Assembly (NCBI GenBank): GCA_034769895.1
Contig: CM068367.1
Location: forward strand, 1,314,681,046 to 1,314,745,045
Reading direction: 5' to 3'
Length of the DNA stretch: 64,000 bases
Origin: Magicicada septendecula
Lineage: Eukaryota; Arthropoda; Insecta; Hemiptera; Cicadidae
Shown here: positions 27,131-38,815 of the stretch, piece after piece
Layout of the letters: each line of letters begins with the position of its first letter
Numbering within the stretch: the stretch's first letter is position 1
The notes under the pieces: generated by a model
Database searches by the model: none
Told to the model about the DNA's origin: nothing
The model's input: only the letters and a program-made list of their open reading frames with translations
Translations under genes and position numbers: made by a program

Positions 27131-29882
27131 TCTGTATCTCTATCTTGATTATAAGTAATGTTTAAGATTAAGACCAATTAATTACAATTCTTCAGTAATA
27201 GAGGCGAAAGACAGCAGTATGTGGCTTAAACAAATGTTTCTGTGCGAGTTGTTGCATTTACAAGTGAGTTGAAGTAATTCATTTTGGTTCCAGTGGAAGT
27301 GTTTGTTATGCTGAATAAAGTGGTCGCAGTAGTACCAGTAGGCCTGAAAATATACTGGATGCATTGCACTTCAAATTTCCCTATTTACATTATTGTCCGA
27401 CAAGTGATGTTTATTATTTACAAACGCAACTATGTGGATAATTTAATGCGCTCCTAGTCGGACGGCAAAACACAACATAATTGGGAAGCGGTGCAGCCAA
27501 TAAGGTTGTGTCTCTAGGCTTGTTTATTAACATGCCCATACGTGTAAATGCCCTACCAGCTCGGTCCGCGCTTATTTAGTTGCGTCGTAAAGCAACTGCT
27601 GTCGGGCCGCAACCTGTTGATTGCGTTAAGTATGGTACAACATCACTTCTTACTTGGCACGGAACGAATGAAATTCAATTTATTTTGTCGGTTACAGCCT
27701 AATGGCTTAATGGGTTTATCGTCTGCCACGCGGCGACGTGTGTACGTGCGCAAGCGTTTGTACGAGTTGCCTGTCAAATTTCAAGAGATTTTCAGGTATT
27801 GCATTGATTTCCTACGTATTAGCCAACCGGGCTGCAATTACACATTACAGAATCTCATGGAACGAGGCTACGGTGGCCATCAAAGCTGACTACCTCACGT
27901 CCAACCAGACTGTCCGCGCACTGCTTTTTTGTCCTGGACGACGCATCTCGTAGATTCTACGCACGCTTCTCCTCACGTTTTCATTGCAACACGGTAATGT
28001 CAGACGTCGTCCAACGTTATTCTGTTCCCGGTGAATACTGGACCACACCTCGGCCAAATTCTATCAGTATGGAATAACTCAGTACAGTATTATATTATCC
28101 ATGAATAGTAGCAAAGTTACAGGTACATAAGATTGTTAATCATAATCCCTGTGAAGTGAGCTCAATTTGAAGCGCCGTTGTCGTCGGTGACGACGGACTT
28201 GCCCACGAAGACCCGGACGTCGGGTAGTGTAGGTTAATGACCCCATCGTTCCATATTCCTTTTAGGTTTTTGTTTGTTATGATTGTAAACCAAGCTCAAA
28301 CGGAGTTCACGGCCACATCTCATCCACGCAAACAACTGCGTTCCCTATGCTCGTAACGGTAGCTCAATACGCGGAACACCATTTATCAGCCATTTCGATG
28401 ACAAAGACGTTCGAGCTGATTTTCTTTAGTTTTTAATTAATTTACTTAAACGAAATACTGGAGGAACGTGGTGAAAACACGTAGGTATTGTGGACTATAT
28501 GAATGCCATTGTTTGTGTGATTATAAGTTTTAACAATTGAGCATCAGACGTACGCATATTGTTAAAAACCGAACTACGATATTCGCCTCATTCAAACATA
28601 CTACGTGTTGAAACGTCCGGCAGTGCCTCTCTTTAAAGTCAAGTATTTAACATTAATTTTATTATGCCCCGTGTTCTGGAACGCCAATTTAACATTTAAT
28701 TTTGATTTCTCTTATCTCAGGGTTTATAAAATAAAATGTAGACGTATTCTTATAAATAGTATTTCGATTTATTAACAATTAGTTATGATTGAGTATCATA
28801 TTTATATTGACACATGAATTATGTAATCTCTAATCAAAATATAAACATATTCATTTTCATAAATCTTATTTTCATTACTCATATTAATTGCTCTAACAAT
28901 TCAAATATTGTAATTCTTATTCAAAGAAACAAACTTTTAATAATTATTCTCTTAAATTTTAAATACTATAACATAGTTAATTACTGATCTGGATTCATTT
29001 AAAATCGGTGCTCATAAATAAATTTAACTTCCATAGCTTCCTGATATTAATTTTTAAGTAAAATGTTTATCTTAATTCCTTAATTAATTCGTGTGAGTTC
29101 TTTAAGTGAACAGACAGTGGACCTAAGACTAATTATGGCATGATAAGTTTACTTTTGGTATGTATCCAAATCTGGTAGAGGTTTATGTGGTGCGGTTCGC
29201 ATGTTGATCGTCTGGCGTGACGGCGATATTCCCTCCGGATTAGCAGATTGTATCGTGGAATTCCGTGGAGTCTCACAAGACACAGCACAGCACCAAACTT
29301 CACTCATTCGGAATTAGTTCGCGTTAGTTGTTATTATTTTTATTCGCTTCCACAGACATTATTGTTATTATTTATTAACTGCGTTATGGTTGGAACTAAT
29401 GTTATTTACGAGTTTAGTTCGTCTTGTAATATTACTCGATGATAAAGTTATGTTACGTATTTGCAAAACTAAATTACAGAGTTATTGAGTTATTATTCGT
29501 GTTGTACTAATTCACTTGTATATCACTAATAAAATTACAGTTCTTCTACCGAAATTGTTTTTAGTCCGAACTTACTTTGCTAACCATCGTACCGAAAATT
29601 CTCTAAGCCCAATAATTATGAAATTTCTGTCGCGGACTTACGGACTTACACTCCCGTTTCCGTCAAAATTTTAGTTAGACTCTCTCGAGCGCGCCTTTCT
29701 CACGTCCCTATATGGAATTCCGCATCACTCCCACTAATTTCTGATTTTTCTTACGCTGTTTTCTAATTGGTTCTACTTTACCACCCTCCAGATCTAGAGA
29801 CCACCTATTTTTCCGAAAGCACCTCTCTGATAGGCTTTTGGATTCCCACCAGATTTTTTCCCTAGGTCAATATACTTAGGTC
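27131..29882. other. Unassigned intergenic sequence
   Basis: A 113-codon plus-strand frame at 27548-27889 has no recognisable domain and an overlapping frame of similar length, so I do not call it a gene. The rest is AT-rich with nothing recognised. Confidence 0.35.
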
Positions 29883-29890
29883 GTTGTCGC

Positions 29891-30368
29891 CAGGGGTGAC
29901 CCCCCCCCAAGGCCCAATGCGCAAATCCCCCCAAAAGTCTCAGCACTCCCCCAATTGAAAAGTCCCCCCCCCCCCACTGCCCGCCGGTCTACAAGCTTAG
30001 CACACGCACACATTTTTACATTCACGATTTATTATTCACGTACCCTCTGACTCATTGACAGGATGTTGCTGCAGGCTGCCAGGGTCAGTTTTCCAAATTC
30101 CAAAACAAAATTTACTACTAGTTGTACTGGTGGAGACATTTATGCTGCCAGTTCGTTAAAACAATCATAAAGATATGCAATTGCTTTAGTTTTTTACTAA
30201 TAGCTTAGTTCGTTGCACAAACACGGTAAAAATTTCCATCAATGTTGGATTTAAAATGTTATTCTTAAAAAAATCCCCCCAAAAATCTTAAAAATACACC
30301 CGAAAAATTCTCCCCAAAAATTCTCAATGCGCAACTTGCGCTATGATCCCCCCCTGTGGGCACCCCTG
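29891..30368. mobile_element. hAT-type MITE with perfect 8-bp TSD
   Basis: The element starts CAGGGGTGACCC and ends GGGCACCCCTG, giving hAT-style inverted ends. AATGCGCAA (29915) and TTGCGC (30329) extend the inversion. It is flanked by identical 8-bp duplications GTTGTCGC at 29883-29890 and 30369-30376. At 478 bp it is C-rich at the ends and AT-rich in the middle, with no coding capacity. The 8-bp duplication and CAGGGG ends support hAT superfamily membership. Mobilisation must have been in trans. Confidence 0.9.
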
Positions 30369-30376
30369 GTTGTCGC

Positions 30377-31424
30377 TGCTAGATACTGTAGCAATACATT
30401 CTCGCCTGTCACGTTTTTGGAGTATACAAAGCAACCCTTAACTTTCTCGACTAAGTATTGTTTTCTGCACATGGTCGTTCTAATGGCATCAACTATTGTC
30501 GCTTAAGGGCCTCACCAATCTTCCTTTGTATGTCCGTTTCTTTGTCTGTGTTTCCATCAAAACATCTTTCCTTGAGTTCGGACATTACACCCGAGCTTTC
30601 TCTCTTCTGAGTAAGGCCGAAATCCTGTCGTTGACCGTTTGAGTCTTTCAATAATGCATACCCTTTTTTGTTTCACTATATGCACCTGGCGTGTATACGT
30701 AGTTTGGTCTATTGTTAATACATACATTTGCTCTTCAAATGGTTCACGTTTGTACTTTTTTTTCTAAGGATCTGAGGTAGTTGTCAAAAACTAACGTTTC
30801 TTAGTATGGAGAGCGATGAACTCTGTCTGCTTGCTGTGAGCGCGTTGGGGCTGTTAGATGCTTTTATTGCCTGTCAATCATTTCTGCGTTTAACACAACA
30901 ATTCCCTGTCACGGCGCTTAATGACACATCACAACTCAAAATAAGAAATTTTTAAAATTTCTGATTTTGGCGTTATAAGTATTACATGTAAGCATAACAA
31001 ATTGGATGGATGACCACACGGAAGCTTAGTGGTCGGGGACTCTACGGTCGCAAAGGAAGCCAAAGGATAAGTGTTTGATTCGGTGTTTTATTCGTTTATA
31101 TATGTACGAGAATATAGGTTACCATATACGCAAACACGCGGTGTGTTGTTTGCAACTGTTAACACGTGTACGTAACAATAAGATAAAAAGTAATAACAAT
31201 AAATAACGATTAACGTACAGAGACAGTGACATCAACTCTCCCCCACCCCACACGCACGCAACTGCAATAGAACGTTTTTAATTTGTGGTTGCATTTTAAT
31301 CTCAGCACTATTAATTCAGTGAGGAAGGAGTATATAAAATTATTTATTTAGTGAGGTCTAAAGTAGTCCGTAAATCACGATATTCAACAAAAAACACAAA
31401 AATCGAGTTGCTCTGTTAGGTTGG
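30377..31424. other. Unassigned intergenic sequence
   Basis: Nothing recognisable was found apart from short CA-rich stretches near 31240. Confidence 0.35.
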
Positions 31425-32700
31425 TGGCACTGCAGATTCCGTTTTTGTCATCTGTTTATGTTACGACTATGGAGTGTTATGGAGCACTGCCCGAAAGAAC
31501 ACCTCTCTGTTGTGATGAAAACACGTTATATGTACGACACCGTTACGCTGAGACAGATCGCAAACAGCGTGGCATTTTCGTCGGCAAAAGATGCAATCTG
31601 CAAACAGTTCACAGACTGATTAATAAGAAATGCGAGGAAACGGGTTTAACTGTGGGCATTAAATGCTCCGTACGTCTTTTGTAAATATCGCCGTCCTGGC
31701 AAATAGTTCCGATGTGGGACCAGAGAAATCGATTTGTCGTCGTTCTCAAACATTGATCCTTCCGAGAAGCATCGTCGAACAGATTCTCAAAAGCTCTGTG
31801 TGTAAATGCCTACAAGATTCAACTGACGCAAGAACTCAGGCCAACAGACCATTTGAAAATCCGAGAATTTGTCAGTTTAATATTCATCATCATCTTCAGT
31901 AAAGATTAAACCAAAAATGGTTTGTTTCTGTCCCAAGCAGATAGACTAGAAGAGCTAGTCACTCCAACGCTTCTTCGGACGCCCCACACCTCTCCGTCCA
32001 TTCGGCTTGTAAATTAAATAGTTGTTTGGGTTATGATGCTCTAATTATTTTAGCCGATAAGAGCAATCCTTGTCAATTGGATATTGTAAAGTCTAATAGT
32101 GGACGGCGATTTTTTTAAGAAAATCTTCTTTAGGGATTAGGCGCGTTTTCGGATCAATAGGTCCGTAAACAAACAAAATTGTCTGAAATAAGGAATATAG
32201 AACCCTCGAGTGATTCACGAGAACCCGTTGCAACTACAATCAGTCACTGTTAATTGGGCTGTCGGAGTGTTTGGGCCGTACTTTATTTTGAAAACGAAGC
32301 CGAAAGTTACAGAATACTATGACGAATGTTGCAGTGAATGGCGAACATTACTCCAAGATGATGACAAAATTGTGGCCTCGATTAGGCGCTGTAGATATGG
32401 AAAACATACGGTTTCAGTAGGATTCTGTCACACAGCGAGCGAAAGAAACGGTTTATTGTGAAAAATTTTCCTGTTCGTCTTGTCACGCGCAACGGCGACC
32501 AGAGCCGGCCACAGAGGTCCTGTGAATCGACATAAATGCGACTGCTTACTTTGGGGATTTTGAAATCTGTAAACAAACAATTCTTGACATCAAAGTCGAG
32601 ATTCGACGTGTTATTGGCGAAATTCTGCCGCAGTTATTCGGAAAGGTTATCGAAAATTTCGTGAAATAGAAACAGTGGACCAGTAAAATCGCGAGCGACA
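31425..32700 (+). pseudogene. Decayed DUF4817-type mariner-superfamily transposase
   Basis: A nearly full-length but broken relative of the intact transposase at 56162-57262. In order on the plus strand: the helix-turn-helix region with TVHRLINKKCEETG (about 31610-31645), EKSICRRSQTLILPRS (about 31715-31775), YKIQLTQELRPTDHLKIREF in a second frame (31811-31870), ENPLQLQSVTVNWAVGVFGP (about 32219-32280), a decayed DGATCHTASE-like region (about 32410-32450), and IRRVIGEILPQLFGKVIENF (about 32607-32665). Several frameshifts and stops occur. A LINE tail is inserted between the N-terminal and core parts. TIRs were not identified. Confidence 0.75.
31878..31990 (-). mobile_element. LINE 3' tail nested in transposase relic
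   Basis: In reverse complement this reads GGAGAGGTGTGGGGCGTCCG, continues to AACAAACCATTTTTGGTTTA, and ends in GAAGATGATGATGAATA. It matches the 3' end of the LINE at 52860-53250. It interrupts the transposase relic, so it inserted later. How far it extends toward 32190 is unclear. Confidence 0.7.
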
Positions 32701-32719
32701 TTTGTCTCATATTCATCAT

Positions 32720-33170
32720 CACCTTCTTAACGGTTTTAGGCTTTAGCGGCCTGTTCCTATTTCACAGTCCACCTTTTTGTTATTTTTGTTGGGTCTACCA
32801 ACTTTTATTTTGCCTCTAGGGTTGTAATCTTTCTCCATCTTCGGTATTCTACTTTCTTCCATTCAACTGATGTGTTGAATCCATTTTCTTCTGTATTCTT
32901 TAATCCTTTCATTAACTGCAAAAATATCTAAATCACTTCTTATCTCTTCATTTCTTATATGTTCTCGTCTATTACACCTTTTAACTGATCTCAAAAATTT
33001 CATTTCTGTTGTGTGTATCTTCTGTTCATCTTTTTTCTTTATAACCCAAGTTTCAGAACCATACATGTATTGCAATTGTTTTATAAAATTTTATTTGGGT
33101 TTCTTTTCTACATTTATTTCCCAACGTCCTCCAAATCGTTCCACACATTCTTGTGAAATCGTCTCATGTT
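32720..33170 (-). pseudogene. LINE 3' end (copy 2 of a shared subfamily)
   Basis: A close relative of 26665-27130 on the same strand. An open stretch of 70 codons (33075-32863) reads YGSETWVIKKKDEQKIHTTE, then MKFLRSVKRCNRREHIRNEE, then IRSDLDIFAVNERIKEYRRK. This is the LINE ORF2 segment after the RT thumb. The 5' part is absent and no triplet tail is obvious beyond the CATCATCACC at 32713-32722. Confidence 0.8.
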
Positions 33171-34825
33171 ACGCAGTAAGTGTACTTGGTAATAAAATTA
33201 GAAATATCTGCAACTTTTTAAAAATAATTCAGCTTTCATTCTTTATGAGACACCTTTTATTAATGAACATATTGTGCAAAATTTATTTTAACATACATTT
33301 CACAGACTGGGTCCTCAGAAAGATTATTTAAACGTCATCCTAAATATTCATTATGAGTATTCACGTTGCAGTCTGCCACATGTTTTCCAGTCTGTTTCGT
33401 CTTCGTTCGTCTTGCTTCCATTCACCACCTCGTTATATACACGGCGACTCGGTTGCATATATCTCTTAAACAGGCAGCAGATTATGTGCCGTTTGACGTG
33501 GTAACCGACCGAGGAGAACTTTCCGTCGTCGGGTTCATAATTTAACCTCCGCTTTACGGCCTCACCTTTTGTCGTTAACTGACGTTTATGAAAGGGCGCA
33601 ATCTTATGTTCCGTCTGTAACGTATTCTGTGCGGACGTGAATAAATTATTCCCAGCATCACGAGGAACGTCTGCACACTCGGCAGGCCAAGATAAGATTA
33701 AAAAACAGGTTCTGGCGAGAGACACTTTATGACACCACCAAACTGTTTAAGAAAACGGATTCTCTGTAAAAAAAAGACGTAGCAAAATTGGGGACTGCAT
33801 TATCAGAGGCATACAATGAATTTATTAACTGTACATAATTGGAAAGTGTAATTTAATTAAAAACGACAGCATTATGAATCTAATCACAGCATTATTACCG
33901 AAACAAACACGTTTTATTAACAAACAAATGCCAGTAGTTTTGCTTATTCTACGGTATGCATACGTTCAACGAGTACTGCGCTATATAATAATGGGCGGAA
34001 CGTGATACGCTGATATTGCTAATATACTGTGGCTTTTACCGAAGGATACTGCGATTTGTAATTATCTAAATCATGAACTCTAAGAGTGAGGTTATATGCA
34101 ATTACGAAGTTTCCATAATTAGCAAAATGATAAATTATATGCCAAGATAATCAGAGACGCGATGTATCAAAAATAAGAAAAGATTACTAGCCATTAAAAT
34201 GAAGGTGAAAAAATGCTTTTTCATAAAATTATTGTCACTGGTATGTGGGCTGTAACTTAGAGGTTTATCGTATGGTATTTAGTTTTATGTTTTTCATACA
34301 TACGCGTGTATGTACATGAGGTAAAGATCCACCGACTCCTCGTCTCTGTGAGTTTAGCCTTGTGAAAGTTTGCCGGCACTATTCGGCTTTAGTACATGTT
34401 TGTCCCTGTAACCAATCTCTGTCTGTGTGTCCTGCTGGCTATGTGCGCACTATTCGTCCCCCATCCGGTCTCGGTGGCGGATCCGATAAACCAATTGGTC
34501 GATGATGTGTTGTAGCTGTACTCGAAGTTCGTTCGTGGTTTCGGTTGATTGACTGTCTTGATTGTGTCCGCTTTGAGCGATGAACTTGACCTCTTCTGCC
34601 GTTAAATCCTAGATAGTGGATTTCCAGGTCCCGTGGAGGGTGAGGGTTGCACGTCTGAATCCCGAGGACAATGACCACAGCATCGTCAGGCGTCTGGTCA
34701 GCGTTAAGAACACGAGACCTCCCGCTCACTGGATAGCCGGAGATGATATAAGCTTCGGCTTGGAGTACTTCCGTCATTTGATTAGTTTTTTCTTTTTCCT
34801 TAAGGTTTCCTACACCATTAAGTAT
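33171..34825. other. Unassigned sequence
   Basis: Open frames at 33351-33725 (minus, 124 codons), 34439-34777 (minus, 112 codons) and 34616-34897 (plus) overlap each other or lack known motifs. The stretch at 34320-34780 is more GC-rich than its surroundings and could be internal transposon sequence. I cannot classify it. Confidence 0.35.
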
Positions 34826-35387
34826 TGTTACGACGGTCTACTGATCGTCGTAAGGTACAGTGGAAAACTAAATACAAGACACCAATTACGTCACTAATCA
34901 CCAGCTTTAATTATCACAATTACATAGTTTGTAATCAACAAGATAGTCTCTTACAACAAATCAAATAAAAGTTGTTCACACGCAATAAAGTGTCAACTAA
35001 TATAAAACACAATTGTATTACGATTATAAAACACATAAAACTTCGCCACAATAACCAATTGAGCGCACAGAGTAATCGCCCGACAATGACTGAACTATAA
35101 TACTACGAACCGCATTCCAATAAATCGCGACTCAAACTGACCGAGCGTCGCTGAGTACTTGTATTTATACCCCGCCGAAATACCAGAATATTCCATACTG
35201 CGCGTCAAGAATTCCACTAGAAAACACCAGAACATAATTGGTTGCGGCCTTGCGCACAGCAGGCGCGGACCGGTGAGTCCGGAACAACCTCGCAACGTAG
35301 TTGAGAATCACGTACGCACAAAACATTACAACTGGATTCCACTGGATCTTTCGAGAAACACGTAGATTGTTCTGTAGTGTCGTAACA
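34826..35387 (-). mobile_element. Solo LTR (family shared with 57714-58228)
   Basis: In minus orientation the sequence starts TGTTACGACACTACAG (at 35387) and ends CCGTCGTAACA (at 34826), so it has TGTTAC...GTAACA termini. It aligns along its length with 57714-58228 in the opposite orientation. A TATAAATA box lies at 35162-35169 (reverse strand), about where an LTR promoter would be. No primer-binding site or internal retroelement sequence adjoins either end, so it is a solo LTR. The 4-5 bp flanks do not form a clean duplication. Confidence 0.8.
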
Positions 35388-36339
35388 GTAGTATTGACAA
35401 GGGTGTGCCATCATTGGGTGGGTTCTCTCCCTTCGTACTGCATTGTACTCTTATCTGATTTATTTATTGTTCCTTGCAAGTAGAATGTAAATATGTAATA
35501 AATAAGTCATTTCCAATAGGCCTACTGAGTCAGTCCACGCAGTGGCATCTACTGCTCACGTGATTTTGGTTTGCACATTAACGTCTCAGATTCACAATGC
35601 CTTTGTATTCGTATTGTGTTTGAGCGTTCATTGCTCTACTTCGTGAAAACCTTTGCGCATTATGAATTGGCCTAACAGAGCCGATAAATTCCCTTGTTCT
35701 GTTTGCCGACTTGCTGTCTGAAGATGGAGATGGAGAATTTGCATAACTACATCTATTGGAAGCGTCCATGCAATGTAGTTTCTGTCACTGGAGAATGAAC
35801 TGAATGAACCTCTTGTTGTGTAAGAAACACGGATCGATTTAAAACCTATATGACATCATCTTAACACAAATCGAAACGTGTAACCGTACAGAGTTCTGAA
35901 AGTAATTAATGAAGCACCGTTCGAACTGACATTTAGCTGAGCTTGTACTTGCCTGACGAAGACACGACATACGCATACGCGTAATATAATATATACACAC
36001 TATACGCGTATGTGCGCGCCCACATACAGTACTCATAATCGACGTACCGTACATGTCCTTACGAAACAACGCAGAACGCTAAGGTTCGTGTGCATTGTAG
36101 ACGAAGCGTTGACGCCCCAAATCGTGATTACTAATAATAAATGCCTAATATCGGAACAGGTAAACTATGCCTGCCAGGAATTCTTCTCACACATACGCGC
36201 GCGCTCTGCGTTATCACCATCATCATCATCATCACGTCAGTACTTATCTACCCACTGCTGAGATGTTTATTTATTTATTTATTTTACGAGGGTAGGTAAA
36301 AATCTCTGTAGACACTAGGAACCCCGTAGTTCCTAGTAG
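35388..36339. other. Unassigned intergenic sequence
   Basis: Nothing recognisable was found. A TAGGCCTA octamer lies at 35517-35524 and short CAT and TTTA repeats at 36212-36235 and 36265-36283. Confidence 0.35.
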
Positions 36340-36850
36340 TGTAGGGCTCTAACCCATTAAAAACACCTCCCTTAATGCTACAACTGACCAAGCTCATCAA
36401 GCAGCTTCTCCTTCATGTTTCCTTCACGGGTGATGGAGTGAAGCCCAGTGGCTAATCCCAAGATTATTCTGTCTATCTCTCACGTAGAGTTTTATGAATC
36501 TATGCATATTAATTGCTTCCTTGTGCGATACCAGGTCACGTGGCTTCTGCCTTTTGAGTCGCCGGTCACGTTTGTCTCCATATTTTATTATTATTTCGCT
36601 GACATATTCTACATTGAGGTCTCTATGTAGGTTGTCGTTCCTTATATACTAACGGGCATTCACTATACTTCTGAGTACTTTGTTCTGAAAGGTTTGTATC
36701 TTTTCTAAGTTTTTCTTCTTTGTACATACAGCTGAATTCCGTAAGTTCACACAGACTTCAGAACTTGTTTGTATAACAGCAGTTTGTTTTCAACTGTTAG
36801 TTTGCAAGTTTCTCCCTAACAGCCAGTACATTTCTCTGTATTTTATGGGT
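36340..36850 (-). pseudogene. Jockey-type LINE ORF2 C-terminal relic
   Basis: Minus-strand frames read LTVENKLLLYKQVLKSV, then TYGIQLYVQ at about 36730-36815. These match LxxxxKxxLYKxVlkPvwtYGiQLwG of Jockey-clade LINEs, just after the RT domain. Later sequence (about 36520-36560) reads KRDRRLKRQKPRDLVSH-like, the end of that ORF. Multiple stops and frameshifts show decay. It is a second Jockey copy besides 13779-13970. Confidence 0.7.
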
Positions 36851-37093
36851 TAATTTTTTTTTTATGTTAAAGTGCGTACAGCATTTACTCAGCAAGTATA
36901 CGAAGTAATAAAGTATCCCTGAAGAATAAATATAACAACGGCGCAAACAGATCGTTAACTTATTGTCGGCATTATTAAGAAACCGAAAACCGTATTAATC
37001 TTATAGCTTATGGAAAGTGAAAAAAAATAAGTTACATATTTGGGGAATATAGGCTATATAGATTGGCGTTTAAATATGGACAGTAGAGGGTAG

Positions 37094-37265
37094 TCTTCAG
37101 TAAAATTGTTTTCCGGTGTGTTGGCGTGTGGTCCTCTTCTTGTAAAGCCAAACGTTTAGGCTGCAGCTGCAGCAGTGGTCTTCACTGGGGGGTCTTCTGT
37201 GTGACTGCTGGATTTGCAAGAAGAGGACCACGGCCCAACAGCCAAGAAAATAATTTTACTGAAGA
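37094..37265. repeat. Imperfect inverted repeat, about 49-bp arms
   Basis: The left arm 37094-37142 and right arm 37217-37265 are inverted copies. TCTTCAGTAAAATT pairs with AATTTTACTGAAGA, and GTGGTCCTCTTCTTG with CAAGAAGAGGACCAC. The centre is GC-rich with CTGCAGCTGCAGC. The right arm runs into CTGAAGATGACTCC, which resembles the start of the hammerhead-like motifs at 21091 and 40293, so this may be a Penelope-type terminal structure. Confidence 0.75.
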
Positions 37266-37308
37266 TGACTCCGGCAGTGAAAGCTTTAATGGTATGGTAG
37301 GGAGTGGG

Positions 37309-38030
37309 CGTGGCCGGATTAAGGCTGTGGGGGCCCGGGGCTGTTTAAGAGCAGGGGCCCATGTATGAAATTTTCGCGTTTTCCACAATACTTTATTCAG
37401 ACGATCATTTAATAAATATAATAAACAAAATATTGTTCTTAACCGTATTTTTACTCACTTATTTTTTTATTTTGTAGACTACTGATTGAGTAAATGCTGA
37501 AACTGTTTACTATTATTTTATTTCGCAGACCTTTTTAAAATAACAAATAAATTAGAGAATACAAAATAATTTAATTGAAATATTTCTTTCTGCTCTTCTT
37601 TTCGGCAAACTGTGCTATCAAATCATCCAAATCCAATGTTTTCAATAATTCTGTTTCAATAGTTAAGCGGCTATCAAGCATTGTCGATCGGTACATGTTC
37701 TTGATTCTTTTCAGAGTAGAAAACGATCTCTCAGCCTCGCTATAGGAATAGTGAGAAACAATCGATACGCTATATAAATGTTTGGAAATACATCAGTAAT
37801 GTCAGTGTTAACTGTGCAGTTTAAAACAGACAGTCGATACAGTGTATTATCATTTTCAGCTTTATTTTTTCGATTTGAAAAAAGCCTTGGGGTTGCAACT
37901 TCAACGCTGTTATAAACTGTTCTGTTCTAATTCAAAAATTAAACAAGGAAATGAGAATTTTTGAATGATCGAGCATGGGGCCCCTCAATAAACGGGGCCC
38001 GGGGCTTTAGCCCTCCTAAATCCAGCACCG
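37309..38030 (-). mobile_element. hAT element with ZMYM-like transposase remnant
   Basis: Identical 8-bp duplications GGAGTGGG flank it at 37301-37308 and 38031-38038. The ends are imperfect inverted repeats of about 50 bp: left CGTGGCCGGATTAAGG, right in reverse complement CGGTGCTGGATTTAGG, both followed by GGGCCC-rich sequence. At 722 bp it retains only a small transposase piece on the minus strand, so it is an internal-deletion derivative. Confidence 0.85.
37570..37745 (-). pseudogene. hAT transposase C-terminal (dimerisation) fragment
   Basis: The minus strand reads ERSFSTLKRIKNMYRSTMLD, then SRLTIETELLKTLDLDDLIA. In hAT transposases of the ZMYM1/DUF4371 type the C-terminal dimerisation domain has (A/S)ERSFSxLKxIKxxxRSxMxxxRLxxLxLL. 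The region upstream that would hold the RNase-H fold is deleted. The fragment lies inside the hAT element with a perfect target duplication, so the assignment is consistent. Confidence 0.75.
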
Positions 38031-38319
38031 GGAGTGGGTCAAGATATCTTCGAGTTCTTAAAAATGTTTCATTGCTAGATGTCATTATTGTTATCATCAC
38101 TATTTTATTAATATTATTCTTTGCTGAGCGGATGTCTAGCCAAGTCGTTCATTAGTAATTCTCTTCAAAGCAAGTCTCGCCCACTTCACTTCGTCACCAC
38201 TCTACATCCTGTCAACATCCGCGATCATCCGTCATATTCTCTCCAGCCTCTGTGATGTGCCCTGTTTACAGGTTGAATACCGCGGTGAACTTCCTGTTTT
38301 TTCCGAAAGGATTTTGACA

Positions 38320-38700
38320 ACAGATTTCGTGTCTATAAAACAAGACACAGCACAAGGATTAAATTTTATAAAACAATTGCAATACCCACGTTGATTTATG
38401 CGAGTGAGGCGTGGGTCATGACAATAAAGGAAAGAGGCAAGATTCAGAGTCCTGAAACGCAGTTTCTTCGAAATACTTTAAATTATACATTGCAAGATAG
38501 AATAAGGAGTGAAGATATCAGAGCAGAACTCTAAGTAAAGGACATAAATGAAATTATTTCAATTTACAGAAGACAATGGTGGGATTATTTGCAAAGGATG
38601 ACAGAGGATCGATTGCCGAAAGCAGCACTGAACTATAAAGCCATTGGTAGAAGAGGCGTGGGTCGTCCAAGGATGAGATGGGTGCCGGAATCCTTGAACA
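38320..38700 (+). pseudogene. LINE ORF2 C-terminal relic with GAA tail
   Basis: Plus-strand codons read FYKTIAIPTLIYASEAWVMT, then ETQFLRNTLNYTLQDRIRSE, then a stop after IRAEL, then RQWWDYLQRMTEDRLPKAAL and GRRGVGRPRMRWVPESLN. This is the usual LINE C-terminal order, with YxSExW, LRxxxxxTxxDRxRxEDIRxEL and GRPRMRW motifs. At least one stop disables it. The ORF runs straight into the (GAA)n tract, which is its 3' tail. Confidence 0.8.
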
Positions 38701-38815
38701 GAAGAAGAAGAAGAAGAAGAGAAGAAGAAGAAGAAGAAGAAGAAGAAGAAGAAGAAGAAGAAGAAGAAGAAGAAGAAGAAGAAGAAGAAGAAGAAGAAGA
38801 AGAAGAAGAAGAAGA
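38701..38815 (+). repeat. (GAA)n tract, expanded LINE tail
   Basis: About 115 bp of nearly pure GAA (one interruption near 38720) follows directly on a LINE 3' end. Poly-Glu, poly-Ser and poly-Arg frames here are artefacts. The homopurine strand could form triplex DNA. Confidence 0.95.

Noticed and set aside
27548-27889. 113-codon plus-strand frame
   Set aside because: No recognisable domain, an overlapping frame of similar length, and no sign of a gene structure around it.
33351-33725. 124-codon minus-strand frame
   Set aside because: No motif recognised. The length is not unusual for chance in 64 kb.
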